Assembly: GCF_023155745.1 (NCBI RefSeq)
Contig: NZ_JAKNUS010000002.1
Location: 310,001-374,000 of the forward strand
Reading direction: 5' to 3'
DNA: 64,000 nt
Origin: Microbacterium kunmingense
Lineage (GTDB): Bacteria > Actinomycetota > Actinomycetes > Actinomycetales > Microbacteriaceae
Below the pieces are notes generated by a model. It saw only the letters and a program-made list of their open reading frames with translations, did no database searches and was not told the origin of the DNA. Positions 9,217 to 18,950 of the stretch are shown here, one piece after another. Within the stretch, counting starts at the first letter, position 1. Each line of letters begins with the position of its first letter. A program made the translations under genes and the position numbers.

Positions 9217-9222
9217 ACGCTA
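9217..9222 (-). promoter_or_regulatory. -10 box of the Eis-like gene (leaderless)
   Basis: TAGCGT read on the minus strand, with 7 nt to the ATG at 9209; transcription should begin at or beside the start codon. Confidence 0.55.
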
Positions 9223-9274
9223 CTGAGGGGCACCGACAGGCGCACGCCCGTCGATGCCCCTCCGCGAAAGCGAC

Positions 9275-10198
9275 TCAGGAGATGCCGTTCTCCTCGAGCC
9301 ACTGGGTGGCGATCTCGTCGCTGGAGAGCTGGTCGGCCGTGCTCTGCACGTTCAGGGCGACCAGCGCCTCCGGGGTCAGCGCGGCGCTCACCTGGTTGAT
9401 GACGTCGGCGATCTCATCGGCGATGTCGGCGCTGGCGACCGGCACCACGTTCGAGGCGAGGAACAGCCCCTCGGGGTCGTCGAGCACGACGAGGTCCTCG
9501 GTCTGGATGCGCGGGTCGGCGGTGAAGACGTTGGCCACGTTGACGGTGCCGGCGACGAGGTCTTCCACCGTCGTGTCGCCCGTCGCAGAGAACGACACGT
9601 CCACCCCGTAGGTCTCGGCGAGCCCTGCCGGACCGTAGGGACGCTCGGCGAGCTCGGGCGGACCGCCGAGGGTCAGCGGCACGTCCACGTTCGCCAGGTC
9701 GGCGATCGAGGACAGCGAGTACTCGTCGGCGAACGCCGCGGTCACGGTGTAGGAATCCTGGTCGCTGGCGGTGGACTGGTCGAGCACCGTCAGCCCCTCG
9801 GGGAGCGCATCGGGAAGCGCCGCATACACTTCTTCGGCGGTGCGGGCGGTGGTCTCCTCGTCGAAGTACTGCAGCAGGTTGCCGCTGTACTCGGGGAAGA
9901 GGTTGACCTCGCCGCTCTCGAGCAGCGGGACGTAGGCGTCGCGCTGCCCGATGTTGAACTGGCGCTCCACGTCGAACCCGGCGTTCTCGAGTGCCTGTGC
10001 GTAGATCTCGGCGATGATCTCGTTGGAGTAGTAGGCCTGCGAGCCGACGACGATCGTGCTGCTGTCGCCGGCGCCGGCGCTTTCGTCGCCACCACCGGAG
10101 TCGAGCGGGTCGCTCGTGGCGCAACCGGCCATCGTGACGACGGCACCGGTCAGGATCGCAGCGCCCGCGAGCCCCTTTCGGAGTCGTGCTGTGAACAT
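9275..10198 (-). CDS. Osmoprotectant/glycine betaine ABC transporter substrate-binding lipoprotein
   Basis: 307 aa. Lipobox MAGC (Cys26) after a short hydrophobic signal, then an OpuAC/ProX-type fold starting at STIVVGSQAYYSNEIIAEIY and containing NLFPEYSGNLL, typical of the OpuBC/OsmF group. A good RBS (AGAGG) precedes the ATG. It is the last gene of the ATPase-permease-permease-binding protein operon and is separated by 40 bases from permease 2. The ligand (betaine, choline or carnitine) cannot be read from sequence. Confidence 0.9.
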   Translation of the reverse strand: MFTARLRKGLAGAAILTGAVVTMAGCATSDPLDSGGGDESAGAGDSSTIVVGSQAYYSNEIIAEIYAQALENAGFDVERQFNIGQRDAYVPLLESGEVNLFPEYSGNLLQYFDEETTARTAEEVYAALPDALPEGLTVLDQSTASDQDSYTVTAAFADEYSLSSIADLANVDVPLTLGGPPELAERPYGPAGLAETYGVDVSFSATGDTTVEDLVAGTVNVANVFTADPRIQTEDLVVLDDPEGLFLASNVVPVASADIADEIADVINQVSAALTPEALVALNVQSTADQLSSDEIATQWLEENGIS

Positions 10199-10238
10199 GT
10201 TTTCCTCTTTTCTGATGCGGATAGGGAGGTCGGGAGGC

Positions 10239-10958
10239 TCACGCGGCGGCGACGCGCGGGGCCCGGGTGCGGGATGAGGCGGTCGACCGCTGACCGGCGA
10301 GGACGCCGCGGGGAACCGCGACGCGCTGGAGGACGGCGAACACGCCGTCGAGGACGAGGGCGAGGACCGCGACGAGTATCGCACCGCCGATGATGACCTC
10401 GATGCGGCGCAATTCCAAGCCCGTGATGATGTATTGCCCGAGGCCGCCGAGTCCGATATACGCGGCGATCGTGACCGTGGCGACGACCTGGAGCGTCGCG
10501 GAGCGGATGCCGCCCACCAGGAGCGAGAGTCCGAGGGGCACCTCGATCCGCCAGAGGATCTGCCCCTCGGTCATCCCCATCGAGCGACCGGCGTCGATGA
10601 CCCGGCGATCGATCGCCTCGAACCCGGCGTAGGCGCCGGCGAGGATGGACGGGATGGCGAGGACGACGAAGGTGATGACAGCGGCCTCGGGCTTGCGCAG
10701 CACCCCGAGGAGCAGCGTGAGGAGGATCAGCAGTCCGAACGAGGGGATCGCGCGTGCGGCCCCCGAGATCGCCACCGCGATCTCCCGGCCCTTGCCGGTG
10801 TGCCCGATCCACCACCCGATCGGCGTCGCGATGACGCCGGCGATGACGATCGACACCAGGGTGTAGGCGAGCTGCTGCGCGAAAGCGAGCGGGATGGGAT
10901 CGAGATAGCCGGTGTCGCCACCGAAGATCCACGCGAACGCGTCGATGAAGTAGTTCAT
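10239..10958 (-). CDS. Osmoprotectant ABC transporter permease 2
   Basis: 239 aa, about 5-6 membrane segments. The permease coupling loop is EAIDRRVIDAGRSMGMTEGQ, matching the EAA motif of the OpuB/OpuC permease group. The ATG overlaps the stop of permease 1 (ATGA). The C-terminal ~20 residues are basic and Ser/Thr-rich. Confidence 0.9.
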   Translation of the reverse strand: MNYFIDAFAWIFGGDTGYLDPIPLAFAQQLAYTLVSIVIAGVIATPIGWWIGHTGKGREIAVAISGAARAIPSFGLLILLTLLLGVLRKPEAAVITFVVLAIPSILAGAYAGFEAIDRRVIDAGRSMGMTEGQILWRIEVPLGLSLLVGGIRSATLQVVATVTIAAYIGLGGLGQYIITGLELRRIEVIIGGAILVAVLALVLDGVFAVLQRVAVPRGVLAGQRSTASSRTRAPRVAAA

Positions 10959-11644
10959 GCGGCCGCTCCCGAAAGCGCGACACGTCCGGGCCTCACCCGG
11001 GTGCCCGCCACGCGCCGGGTCCACGGCATGAGGAGCCGTCCCGCGATGAGGAGGACGAGGTCGACGACGAGGGCGAGGACGACGACGGCGACCACTCCCG
11101 CCACCACCTCGGGGATGATGCGGCGGTCGAGGCCGTTGGTGAACAGGTAGCCGAGATTGATGATGCCGGCGAGGATGCCGACGGTCGCCAGCGCGATCGT
11201 GCTCGCCGCCGTGACCCGGAGACCCGCCAGGATCACCGGGCCGGCGAGCGGGAACTCGACCGCCCAGAATCGGCGGAACGAGCCGTACCCCATCGCCGTG
11301 GACGCCTGTCGGACACCCTCGTCGACGGAATCCAGCCCATCCGCCACCGCACGGACGAGGATGGCGATCGCGTAGATGGTGAGGGCGACGACGAGGTTGG
11401 TCTCGCTGGTGATGGAGTACAGGCCCGTGGCGCTGGGCAGGAGCACCAGGAGGGCGATCGAGGGGATCGTGTACAGCAGACCGGTGATCGTGATGACCCC
11501 GCTGCGCACCAGCCGGTAGCGCCACGCCACCCATCCCAGGGGGACGGAGATGACGAACCCCAGCACGAGGGCGATCACACTCTGCCGCAGGTGCACCACG
11601 GCGAGCTCCCCGATCAGCCCGAGGTTGTTGAGGACCCAGGTCAC
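10955..11644 (-). CDS. Osmoprotectant ABC transporter permease 1
   Basis: 229 aa, GTG start overlapping the ATPase stop (GTGA). Membrane segments flank the EAA-like loop DSVDEGVRQASTAMGYGSFR. It pairs with the second permease to form the membrane channel of the importer. Confidence 0.9.
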   Translation of the reverse strand: MTWVLNNLGLIGELAVVHLRQSVIALVLGFVISVPLGWVAWRYRLVRSGVITITGLLYTIPSIALLVLLPSATGLYSITSETNLVVALTIYAIAILVRAVADGLDSVDEGVRQASTAMGYGSFRRFWAVEFPLAGPVILAGLRVTAASTIALATVGILAGIINLGYLFTNGLDRRIIPEVVAGVVAVVVLALVVDLVLLIAGRLLMPWTRRVAGTRVRPGRVALSGAAA

Positions 11645-12468
11645 GTGCGAGCGCCATCCTCGATGAGGGCTCCCTGCGTGCGTCCCTCGCCGTCCACGAC
11701 GACGGTTCCGTGCGGCGTCCGCTTCAGCCGCAGCGCGCGCTTTCCCCTGTCGGCGCCGATGAAGGAGGCGACGAAGTCGGTGGCGGGTGCCTCGATGATC
11801 TCGTCGGGGGTGCCGCGCTGGGCGACCTGCGCCCCCTTCTCCAGGATCACCACCTGATCTCCGAGGAGGAACGCCTCGTCGATGTCGTGGGTGACGAAGA
11901 CGATCGTCTTGGCGACCTCGCGCTGGATGCGCAGCAGCTCCTCCTGGAGCTCGGCGCGCACGATCGGGTCGACCGCGCCGAACGGCTCGTCCATGAGGAG
12001 GATGTTGGGATCGGCAGCGAGCCCCCGTGCCACGCCGACCCGCTGCTGCTGGCCACCGGAGAGCTGGCTGGGGTAGCGATCGGCCATCCCCCGGTCAAGA
12101 CCCACCGTGTCCATGAGCTCGAGCGCCTGCGCCCGGGCCTTCTTGCGTTTCGCGCCCTCCAGCACGGGGACCGTGGCGATGTTCTCGGCCACGGTGAAAT
12201 GCGGCAGGAGGCCCGAGTTCTGCATGACGTAGCCGATGCTCCGGCGCAGCTTCACCGGGTCTCGCCCGGCGATGTCCTCGCCGTCGATGAGGATCGTGCC
12301 GTCACTGGGCTCGACCATGCGGTTGATCATGCGCAGGAGCGTGGTCTTGCCGCATCCGGATGACCCGACGAAGACCGTCGTGGTGTGCGCGGGCACGACG
12401 AGATCGAAGGATCGGACCGCCTCCGTGCCGTCGGGGAAACGCTTGGTGACGCCTCGGAACTCGATCAT
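11641..12468 (-). CDS. Osmoprotectant ABC transporter ATP-binding protein
   Basis: 275 aa. Walker A GSSGCGKT (35-42), Q-loop YVMQNSGL, signature LSGGQQQRVGVARGL, Walker B ILLMDEPFGAVD, switch His FVTHDIDEA. This is the ProV/OpuCA type, but it ends soon after the ATPase domain and has no C-terminal tandem CBS domains, so osmotic gating by CBS is not expected. First gene of the four-gene operon. Confidence 0.93.
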   Translation of the reverse strand: MIEFRGVTKRFPDGTEAVRSFDLVVPAHTTTVFVGSSGCGKTTLLRMINRMVEPSDGTILIDGEDIAGRDPVKLRRSIGYVMQNSGLLPHFTVAENIATVPVLEGAKRKKARAQALELMDTVGLDRGMADRYPSQLSGGQQQRVGVARGLAADPNILLMDEPFGAVDPIVRAELQEELLRIQREVAKTIVFVTHDIDEAFLLGDQVVILEKGAQVAQRGTPDEIIEAPATDFVASFIGADRGKRALRLKRTPHGTVVVDGEGRTQGALIEDGART

Positions 12469-12489
12469 GGCGCGGTGCGTCCGGTCGAC

Positions 12490-12792
12490 TCAGTCGACGA
12501 CCTGGACTTCCTTCCAGAACGCGACGTACCCCGAGAAGTCCTTGCCGACGCGCTCGATCGCGGTCGGGTACGGGGTGGGGTACGACCAGGCGCGGTCCTT
12601 CAGCGCCTTCCCGCCCGACGTCACGTCGAAGTACTGGCACTCCCCCTTCCACGGGCAGGTGTAGGGGGTGGGGCTCTCGACGAGCACACCCTCGGCGACG
12701 CTCGAGGGCGGGAAGTACCAGTTGCCCTCGATGGAGACGAGGTCGTCCTTCGGCGCCTCGGCGATCACCGTTCCGTCCAGTACAGCCTTCAT
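12490..12792 (-). CDS. DUF427 family protein
   Basis: 100 aa. It contains the family core NWYFPPSSV and TPYTCPWKGECQYFDV. The RBS GGAGG is 5 nt upstream of the ATG. The function of DUF427 is not established. It is a single gene lying just before the transporter operon on the same strand, 21 bases from the ATPase start, so co-transcription is possible. Confidence 0.85.
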   Translation of the reverse strand: MKAVLDGTVIAEAPKDDLVSIEGNWYFPPSSVAEGVLVESPTPYTCPWKGECQYFDVTSGGKALKDRAWSYPTPYPTAIERVGKDFSGYVAFWKEVQVVD

Positions 12793-12884
12793 GGGGTCCT
12801 CCCGACGTCGTGCCGATCCGCCGCCGGAGCGACGACCCTGTTCACGCTAGCCGACACCGGCGACACCGGGACGGAAATGGCGAT

Positions 12885-13820
12885 CTACTCCGACACAATC
12901 CGCGCGCCCGGAACCGGACCGTGGACGTGCAGGGCGTGGTGTCCGGCGACGCTCAGCGCGACCTGCAGCTCGAGCGCGGACTCGGGATCGGCCGCGAGGA
13001 ACGCCGAGGTCGGACCCGATCCCGACACCATTCCCACGAGCGCCCCCGAGCTCTCACCGAGCTCGAGGACGTCGCGCAGGTCGGGCCGCAGCGACAGCGC
13101 CGCCGCCTGCAGGTCGTTGCGCACGTGCGCGGCGAGGGCGACGGCGTCGCCGATCCGCAGCGCCTGGAGGACTCCCGGATCGACATCGGGGCTGCGCGGC
13201 GACGGAGCGATGTCGGAGCGCGCCCTCATCGCGTCGAGGTGGCTGTAGACCTCCGGTGTCGACAGCCCTTCTTCCGAGGTGACGACGACCCAGTCGAAGC
13301 GGCCCTTCGCGAGCGCCCGGTTCAGCTGGTCGCCTCGCCCGGTGCCGATCGCCGTCCCGCCCATGAGCGCGAACGGCACGTCCGCCCCGAGGCGACGGGC
13401 CAGGCGATGAAGTCCGGATGACCCGAGCTCGGCCCCCCACAGGGCGTCGCACGCGACGAGGGCGGCCGCCGCATCCGCCGACCCGCCGCCCATCCCTCCG
13501 GCGACGGGCACGTGCTTGTCGATGTGCAGCCGCACTCCGCCGCGATGCCCGATCTCGCTCGCCACCAGCCGCGCCGCCCGCAGGGCGAGATTGCGATCGT
13601 CCACCGGCACGCCCGAGACATCCACCGAGCCCGACACCGTCAGCGAGAAGTCGTCGTCGCGTTCGGCCCACAGGTCCTCCACGAGCGAGACCGCCTGATA
13701 GGCCGATGCGACGTCGTGATAGCCGTCGGGCTGGACAGCCCCCACCTCGAAGAAGACGTTGAGCTTCCCCGGCGCGCGGACGTGGACGCGATCGGCGGGG
13801 CCGGCGGGGTCCACGGTCAT
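12885..13820 (-). CDS. ispE: 4-diphosphocytidyl-2-C-methyl-D-erythritol kinase
   Basis: 311 aa. GHMP kinase of the MEP isoprenoid pathway that phosphorylates CDP-ME. Visible: KLNVFFEVG near the N-terminus, the ATP loop [17 protein letters not shown] and [13 protein letters not shown] near the C-terminus. TAGCCT lies 6 nt before the ATG, so it is predicted leaderless. In many Actinobacteria it follows ksgA directly; here two unrelated genes separate them. Confidence 0.95.
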   Translation of the reverse strand: MTVDPAGPADRVHVRAPGKLNVFFEVGAVQPDGYHDVASAYQAVSLVEDLWAERDDDFSLTVSGSVDVSGVPVDDRNLALRAARLVASEIGHRGGVRLHIDKHVPVAGGMGGGSADAAAALVACDALWGAELGSSGLHRLARRLGADVPFALMGGTAIGTGRGDQLNRALAKGRFDWVVVTSEEGLSTPEVYSHLDAMRARSDIAPSPRSPDVDPGVLQALRIGDAVALAAHVRNDLQAAALSLRPDLRDVLELGESSGALVGMVSGSGPTSAFLAADPESALELQVALSVAGHHALHVHGPVPGARIVSE

Positions 13821-13826
13821 GCTTCG

Positions 13827-13832
13827 AGGCTA
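13827..13832 (-). promoter_or_regulatory. -10 box of ispE (leaderless)
   Basis: TAGCCT on the minus strand, 6 nt from the ATG at 13820. Confidence 0.55.
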
Positions 13833-13935
13833 TCGTCCGCGGCGCCGGCGAAACGCCGAGGAAACAGAAGGAGAACTACAGTTGTCCGGTGCCCCGTGCG
13901 GGGCGCGCTCCACCTGACTTCGCGAGGAGGTTCCC

Positions 13936-15513
13936 ATGGCACGTGTCGCTCCCCTTCCGTCGATGAGCGATCCCTGGACGAACCTGCTCGCGCGCGACGA
14001 CGTGCGGCTGGTCGACGGGATGCTCCACACCGTCCACGAGACACTCCCGGTGGGCGAAGCGGCGGTGGTCGATCTGCTGGCCGTCGCCGATGCGCTCGCC
14101 GCCGAGGGGATCGACGTGCTGCTCGTCCGGGATGCCGAGCGTCGAGACCGACTCGTCGTGGACGCAGAGGACGGCGCGCGGACGTTTCAGACGCTGCGAC
14201 GCCTGGGCACCGACGAACCGTTCTACGCCCGTACCCCCGGTGAGGAGCCGGTGCCGTTGCACACCCTCGCCGATCCGGTGGGGCTCGCCACGGTGACCGT
14301 CTTCCGACCACGGGTCACCCCGGGCGGCACCCTCCGCTACGGATCGTCCTCGGGCACCCGCGTCGACCTGTGGCGGTTCGGAGCCGAGCTCATCGAGGCG
14401 CCCCGACCCACCCTCCTCACCCGCCGGACGATGGCCGCCGACGATGTGTCGTACACCGAGATCGAACGCCACGGCAGGCGCTGGCGCACGCTGTCGGGCA
14501 TGTACGAGACCCACGCCACGGAGTTCTCCGGCGACGTGGACATGGTCTTCTCCTGGGTCGACGGCTCCTCCAGCGAGTTCCAGCGCAGCCGCGCGGCGCG
14601 CATGCAGAGCTACGTCGTGGGCGACGGCGACGACGCCCCCGCACGGTATCGGCAGATCGACGAGCTGAAGTACGCGCTGCGCAGTGTCTACATGCACGCC
14701 CCGTGGGTGCGGCGGATCTTCATCGCCACCGACTCCCCCGCGCCGGCGTGGCTGGCCGACCATCCCCGGGTGACGATCGTGCGCAGCGAGGAGTTCTTCG
14801 CCGACCCGGCCGGACTGCCGACGCACAACTCGCACGCCGTCGAGGCGCAGCTGCACCGCATCGACGGACTCGCCGAGCACTTCCTGTACAGCAACGACGA
14901 CATGTTCTTCGGGCGACCCGTCGACCCCGAGCTGTTCTTCTCCCCGGGCGGGGTGAGCACGTTCGTCGAGAGCCGCGTGCGCATCGGCACCGGAGATCCG
15001 CGTCCCGAACGCAGCGGCCACGACAACGGTCTGCGCGTCAACCGCGCGCTGCTGCGCGAGCGATTCGGGCGGCTCATCACCCACGACCTCGAGCACTGCG
15101 CGGTGCCGATGCGCCGCTCGGTCGCCTACGAGCTGGAGCGCGAGTTCGCCGAGGACTACGCCCGCACGGCGGGAAGCCCCTTCCGATCGGCCACCGACAT
15201 CTCCGTCACCAACAGCCTGTATCACTACTACGCGCTGCTGACCGGGCGGGCGATCGTGACGACCAAGCCCCGGGTGCGGTACATCCAGACCACCCAGCTC
15301 GCGTCGCTGCGTCGCATGGAGCGGCTCCTCGCCCGTCGCGACACCGACATGTTCTGCCTGAACGACGGGAGCGTCCCCGAGCTCCCCGAGGAGGTGCGCA
15401 TCCGCGCGATCCGCGACAGCCTCGAGCGCTACTTCCCCGTGCGCGCGCCGTGGGAGCGCGACGAGGTCAGTGCAGCACCGGCAGCGGAGACGTCGGCGGC
15501 GAGCTCCCGCTGA
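13936..15513 (+). CDS. Stealth family sugar-phosphate (capsular polysaccharide) phosphotransferase
   Basis: 525 aa. All four Stealth blocks can be found: CR1 [15 protein letters not shown]2 from [15 protein letters not shown] through [12 protein letters not shown] and [16 protein letters not shown]3 around [13 protein letters not shown], and CR4 with MFCLNDGS. Known members transfer sugar-1-phosphate units in cell-wall or capsule polymers. A GAGGAGG RBS precedes the ATG. It is the only plus-strand gene in this stretch, and its last 47 bases overlap the convergent phosphoesterase. The exact donor and polymer are unknown. Confidence 0.9.
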   Translation: MARVAPLPSMSDPWTNLLARDDVRLVDGMLHTVHETLPVGEAAVVDLLAVADALAAEGIDVLLVRDAERRDRLVVDAEDGARTFQTLRRLGTDEPFYARTPGEEPVPLHTLADPVGLATVTVFRPRVTPGGTLRYGSSSGTRVDLWRFGAELIEAPRPTLLTRRTMAADDVSYTEIERHGRRWRTLSGMYETHATEFSGDVDMVFSWVDGSSSEFQRSRAARMQSYVVGDGDDAPARYRQIDELKYALRSVYMHAPWVRRIFIATDSPAPAWLADHPRVTIVRSEEFFADPAGLPTHNSHAVEAQLHRIDGLAEHFLYSNDDMFFGRPVDPELFFSPGGVSTFVESRVRIGTGDPRPERSGHDNGLRVNRALLRERFGRLITHDLEHCAVPMRRSVAYELEREFAEDYARTAGSPFRSATDISVTNSLYHYYALLTGRAIVTTKPRVRYIQTTQLASLRRMERLLARRDTDMFCLNDGSVPELPEEVRIRAIRDSLERYFPVRAPWERDEVSAAPAAETSAASSR

Positions 15514-16417
15514 CCGTGTCGGCGTCGGCGTCCTCCGCCCCGCGGAGCTCGACACCGGCATCGTCCAGGCGACGGCGCGACTCCTCCGCGTCGACGAAGT
15601 CGAGCACCGGGCCGGCGTCCACCGGCACGACCGAATGCACGACGGTGTCGTCGTAGATGTGCACCACGTTGAACGCCTGCGCGGCATCCTGGGGTCTCGT
15701 GCCGCCGACGGGGACGGTGAGGTCCTGCGTGTAACAGGTCGCCGAGGCCACCGACACCGGAACGCCGGCGAACGTGGCGAAGGTCGAGTAGTGCAGATGG
15801 CCGGCGAGGATCGCCCGCACGTCGGTGGACCGGATGACCTCGGCGAGGCGTGACTGCTCGCGAAGCTCGACGCTCGCGGCAAGGTCCAGCACGCTCGGCA
15901 CCGGCGGGTGGTGCATCGCGAGGATGGTTCCCAGGGGCGCGGGGACGGCGAGGACACGTCGGAGCCAGGAGAGCTGCGCGTCGGAGAGCTCGCCGTGGTG
16001 CTTGCCGGGAACGCTGGTGTCGAGGGTGACGATGCGGAGCCCGTCGATCTCGTCGACGCGGTCGACCGGCCGCCCCGAATCATCCCGGCGTCCCCAGAGC
16101 CCGGCGTGGAAGGCCGCCCGCTCGTCGTGATTGCCCATCACCCAGACCACGCGGGCGCCGACGGCCTCGGCAACCGGGTCGACGAGGGCTCGCACCCGCT
16201 CGTAGGCCTCGGGCTCGCCGAAATCGGCGAGGTCGCCGGTGAACACCAGGGCGTGGGGCCGCATGCCCGAGTCGGTGATGGCCGTCAGGGCCTTCCCGAG
16301 CCTCTCTTCGGCATCGATGCGGTCGTAGAGACGCGATCCGTGGGCCCGCAGGTGCGTGTCGCTGAGGTGCAGGAGCACGCGTTCGGGTCTGGGGTACTCG
16401 GCGAGGAGTCTGTCCAC
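15467..16417 (-). CDS. Metallophosphoesterase (class III cyclic-nucleotide phosphodiesterase-like)
   Basis: 316 aa, GTG start with GGAG 7 nt upstream. Calcineurin-like motifs in order: [31 protein letters not shown], which coordinate two metals. It resembles CpdA/Rv0805-type cAMP phosphodiesterases, but the substrate is not proven. The C-terminal ~50 residues are acidic and low-complexity. The 3' end overlaps the Stealth gene on the other strand by 47 bp. Confidence 0.88.
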   Translation of the reverse strand: MDRLLAEYPRPERVLLHLSDTHLRAHGSRLYDRIDAEERLGKALTAITDSGMRPHALVFTGDLADFGEPEAYERVRALVDPVAEAVGARVVWVMGNHDERAAFHAGLWGRRDDSGRPVDRVDEIDGLRIVTLDTSVPGKHHGELSDAQLSWLRRVLAVPAPLGTILAMHHPPVPSVLDLAASVELREQSRLAEVIRSTDVRAILAGHLHYSTFATFAGVPVSVASATCYTQDLTVPVGGTRPQDAAQAFNVVHIYDDTVVHSVVPVDAGPVLDFVDAEESRRRLDDAGVELRGAEDADADTVSGSSPPTSPLPVLH

Positions 16418-16510
16418 TGTCTTCTCCGCCCCCTTGGGGTGTCGGGTGCGTCCGATGGTAGTCGGATATGTGAACCGTAGGGTGCGTTCAGGTGAATACA
16501 GGCGGCACAC

Positions 16511-16524
16511 CCCGTGTACACGGG
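16511..16524. repeat. Perfect 14-bp palindrome CCCGTGTACACGGG
   Basis: Lies in the 113-bp gap between the ksgA stop and the phosphoesterase start. It could be an operator for the phosphoesterase or part of a ksgA terminator; no T-tract follows on either side. Confidence 0.5.
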
Positions 16525-16530
16525 ATGTCG

Positions 16531-17379
16531 TCAGGCCGGGAGCGCGTGGGCGATGCGGAGGAAATCCCCCACGACGAGCTCCTCGCCCCTCGCCGTCGGT
16601 GCCACCCCGGCCCTCTCCAGGATCGCCGACGCCTCCGCCGAGCCGCCGCCCAGGGCGCCGGCGAGGGCCTGCCGCAGCATCTTTCGGCGCTGCCCGAACG
16701 CGGCGTCGATGAGGGCGAAGGTCGCCCGTCGCTCGGCCTCGGTGCCGGTCGGCTCGGGGTGACGGTGGAACCCCACGAGGACACTGTCCACGTTCGGAAC
16801 CGGCCAGAACACCTGGCGCGGCACGGTGCCCGCCAGGCGCCACACCCCGTACCACGAAGCCTTGACGCTCGGCGAACCGTAGGCCTTCGTGCGCGGAGCG
16901 GCCGCGAGCCGCTCCCCCACCTCGGCCTGCACCATCACCACCCCGCGCTCGAGCGCGGGGAATGTCTCGAGGAAGTGCAGGAGCACCGGCACCGAGACGT
17001 TGTACGGGAGATTCGCCACGAGGACCGACGGGTCACCCGGGAGGGCGGTGACCGCGAGCGCATCGGCGTCGATGACCCGCAGCGATCCGGGCGGAGCCCC
17101 GTGAGCGGCGGCGGTGGCCGGCAGTCGCGCGGCCAGTCGATGGTCGATCTCGACGGCGGTCACCTCGGCGCCCGCGCCCAGGATGGCCAGCGTCAGCGAG
17201 CCGAGTCCCGGTCCGACCTCGACGACGTGCTCGCCGGGGGCGACCCGGGCGACCTGCACGATCCGCCGGACGGTGTTGGCGTCCACGACGAAGTTCTGAC
17301 CGAGCTTCTTGGTCGGGGTGACATCGAGCTCGGCGGCGAGGGCGCGGATCTCGCCCGCGCCGAGAAGGGTCACCGCCAT
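16531..17379 (-). CDS. rsmA: 16S rRNA (adenine1518/1519-N6)-dimethyltransferase
   Basis: 282 aa (ksgA). SAM fold with [20 protein letters not shown] and the catalytic NLPYNVS. It dimethylates two adenines in the 3' helix of 16S rRNA. The ATG at 17379 is preferred over a GTG at 17388 because TAGGGT lies exactly 7 nt before the ATG, while the GTG has neither an RBS nor a suitably placed -10. Confidence 0.94.
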   Translation of the reverse strand: MAVTLLGAGEIRALAAELDVTPTKKLGQNFVVDANTVRRIVQVARVAPGEHVVEVGPGLGSLTLAILGAGAEVTAVEIDHRLAARLPATAAAHGAPPGSLRVIDADALAVTALPGDPSVLVANLPYNVSVPVLLHFLETFPALERGVVMVQAEVGERLAAAPRTKAYGSPSVKASWYGVWRLAGTVPRQVFWPVPNVDSVLVGFHRHPEPTGTEAERRATFALIDAAFGQRRKMLRQALAGALGGGSAEASAILERAGVAPTARGEELVVGDFLRIAHALPA

Positions 17380-17386
17380 GGCTTCC

Positions 17387-17392
17387 ACCCTA
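17387..17392 (-). promoter_or_regulatory. -10 box of rsmA (leaderless)
   Basis: TAGGGT on the minus strand, 7 nt from the ATG at 17379; it decides the start. Confidence 0.55.
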
Positions 17393-17436
17393 GTGACTCG
17401 CCGCGCAAGCCCTCACGCGCCGAACCCCGCGGGGCT

Positions 17437-18909
17437 ATGGTGACCCCCGTGAGCTCCTCAGCGTCGATTCCCACTCAGGCTTTCTCCATGCGCAGCCCCT
17501 TCGGACGCCGAGCGGTGGCCCTGTCGATCGCGGCCGCGGTCGGCGGGTTCCTGTTCGGGTTCGACTCGTCGGTGATCAACGGCGCCGTCGACTCGATCGA
17601 GAGCCAGTTCGACCTCACCGCGGTGATCACCGGGTTCGTCGTCGCCGTCGCGCTCCTGGGCTGCGCGCTGGGGGCGGTGCTGGCGGGTGTCCTCAGCGAC
17701 CGCTGGGGGCGCCTGCGGGTGATGATGCTCGGCTCGGTGCTCTTCTTCGTCAGCGCGATCGGTTCGGGGCTCGCCTTCAGCGCGATCGACCTGACCGTCT
17801 GGCGCTTCATCGGCGGACTCGGCATCGGAATCGCCTCGGTGGTGGCGCCGGCCTACATCGCCGAGGTCGCCCCGCGTCAGATCCGCGGCACGCTCGGCTC
17901 GTTGCAGCAGCTGGCGATCACGCTCGGCATCTTCGGCGCCCTGCTCTCCAACGCCCTTCTCGCCGGCGTCGCGGGGGGCGCATCCTCGCAGCTGTGGCTG
18001 GGGCTGGAAGCCTGGAGATGGATGCTGCTGGTCGAGGCCGTTCCCGCCGTCGTCTACGGCGTGCTGGCCTTCACCATGCCCGAGTCGCCGCGCTTCCTTA
18101 TCTCGCAGGGGAAGTACGACGAAGCGCGGGCCATCTTCGCCCACCTCGTCCCCGAGGCCGACCTGAACCAGACGATGAAGGACCTCGAGCAGGCGATCGC
18201 CGCCGACAAGAAGAGCAAGGGCGTGTCGCTGCGCGGCCCCCGATTCGGTCTCCAGGGGATCGTCTGGGTCGGCATCATCCTGTCGGTGTTCCAGCAGTTC
18301 GTCGGCATCAACGTGATCTTCTACTACTCCACGACGCTGTGGCGGGCCGTCGGCTTCACCGAGCAGAACTCCCTGCTGATCAGCGTCATCACGTCGGTGA
18401 CGAACGTGCTCGTCACGATCGTGGCGATCGTGCTGGTCGACAGGGTGGGCCGCAAACCCATCCTCCTTACCGGCTCGATCCTCATGACCGTGTCGCTCGG
18501 CGCCATGGCGCTCTCCTTCGCCTTCGCCGAGACCGTGGACGGCGAGGTGAGTCTTCCCGGCGCCTGGGGTCCGATCGCGCTGGTCGCGGCGAACCTGTTC
18601 GTGATCGGGTTCGGCGCGTCGTGGGGACCGCTGGTCTGGGTGCTGCTGGGCGAGATCTTCCCCAGTCGCATCCGCGGCAAGGCGCTCGGCGTCGCCGCGG
18701 GCGCCCAGTGGATCGCCAACTTCCTCATCACCGTCAGCTTCCCGGCGATGTCGAACTGGTCGCTCCCGCTCACCTACGCCATGTACGCGATCTTCGCCGG
18801 TCTGTCCTTCGTGTACGTGCTGCTGAAGATCCCCGAGACCAAGGGCATGGAGCTCGAGCAGACCGAGACGCTGTTCGTCTCGAAGGCGAAGGCCGGCAGA
18901 AGCGCCTGA
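17437..18909 (+). CDS. MFS sugar transporter (sugar porter family)
   Basis: 490 aa, 12 membrane segments. Sugar-porter signatures: GFLFGFDSSVINGA in the first helix, DRWGRLRVM between helices 2 and 3, PESPRFL before the central loop, QQFVGINVIFYYS in helix 7, DRVGRKP, and PETKGMELEQ at the C-terminus. Likely proton-coupled import of a monosaccharide such as glucose, xylose or an inositol. A GTG at 17449 is an alternative start. Divergent from ksgA with 57 bp between. Confidence 0.9.
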   Translation: MVTPVSSSASIPTQAFSMRSPFGRRAVALSIAAAVGGFLFGFDSSVINGAVDSIESQFDLTAVITGFVVAVALLGCALGAVLAGVLSDRWGRLRVMMLGSVLFFVSAIGSGLAFSAIDLTVWRFIGGLGIGIASVVAPAYIAEVAPRQIRGTLGSLQQLAITLGIFGALLSNALLAGVAGGASSQLWLGLEAWRWMLLVEAVPAVVYGVLAFTMPESPRFLISQGKYDEARAIFAHLVPEADLNQTMKDLEQAIAADKKSKGVSLRGPRFGLQGIVWVGIILSVFQQFVGINVIFYYSTTLWRAVGFTEQNSLLISVITSVTNVLVTIVAIVLVDRVGRKPILLTGSILMTVSLGAMALSFAFAETVDGEVSLPGAWGPIALVAANLFVIGFGASWGPLVWVLLGEIFPSRIRGKALGVAAGAQWIANFLITVSFPAMSNWSLPLTYAMYAIFAGLSFVYVLLKIPETKGMELEQTETLFVSKAKAGRSA

Positions 18910-18938
18910 CGGAAGCCGTCGGAAGCGGCATCCGATCC

Positions 18939-18944
18939 TAGGAT
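18939..18944 (+). promoter_or_regulatory. -10 box of the second MFS gene (leaderless)
   Basis: TAGGAT, 6 nt before the ATG at 18951. Confidence 0.5.
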
Positions 18945-18950
18945 GATCGG

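Noticed and set aside
17380..17388. GTG at 17388 as rsmA start
   Set aside because: No RBS or -10 at proper distance; the ATG at 17379 has TAGGGT 7 nt upstream.
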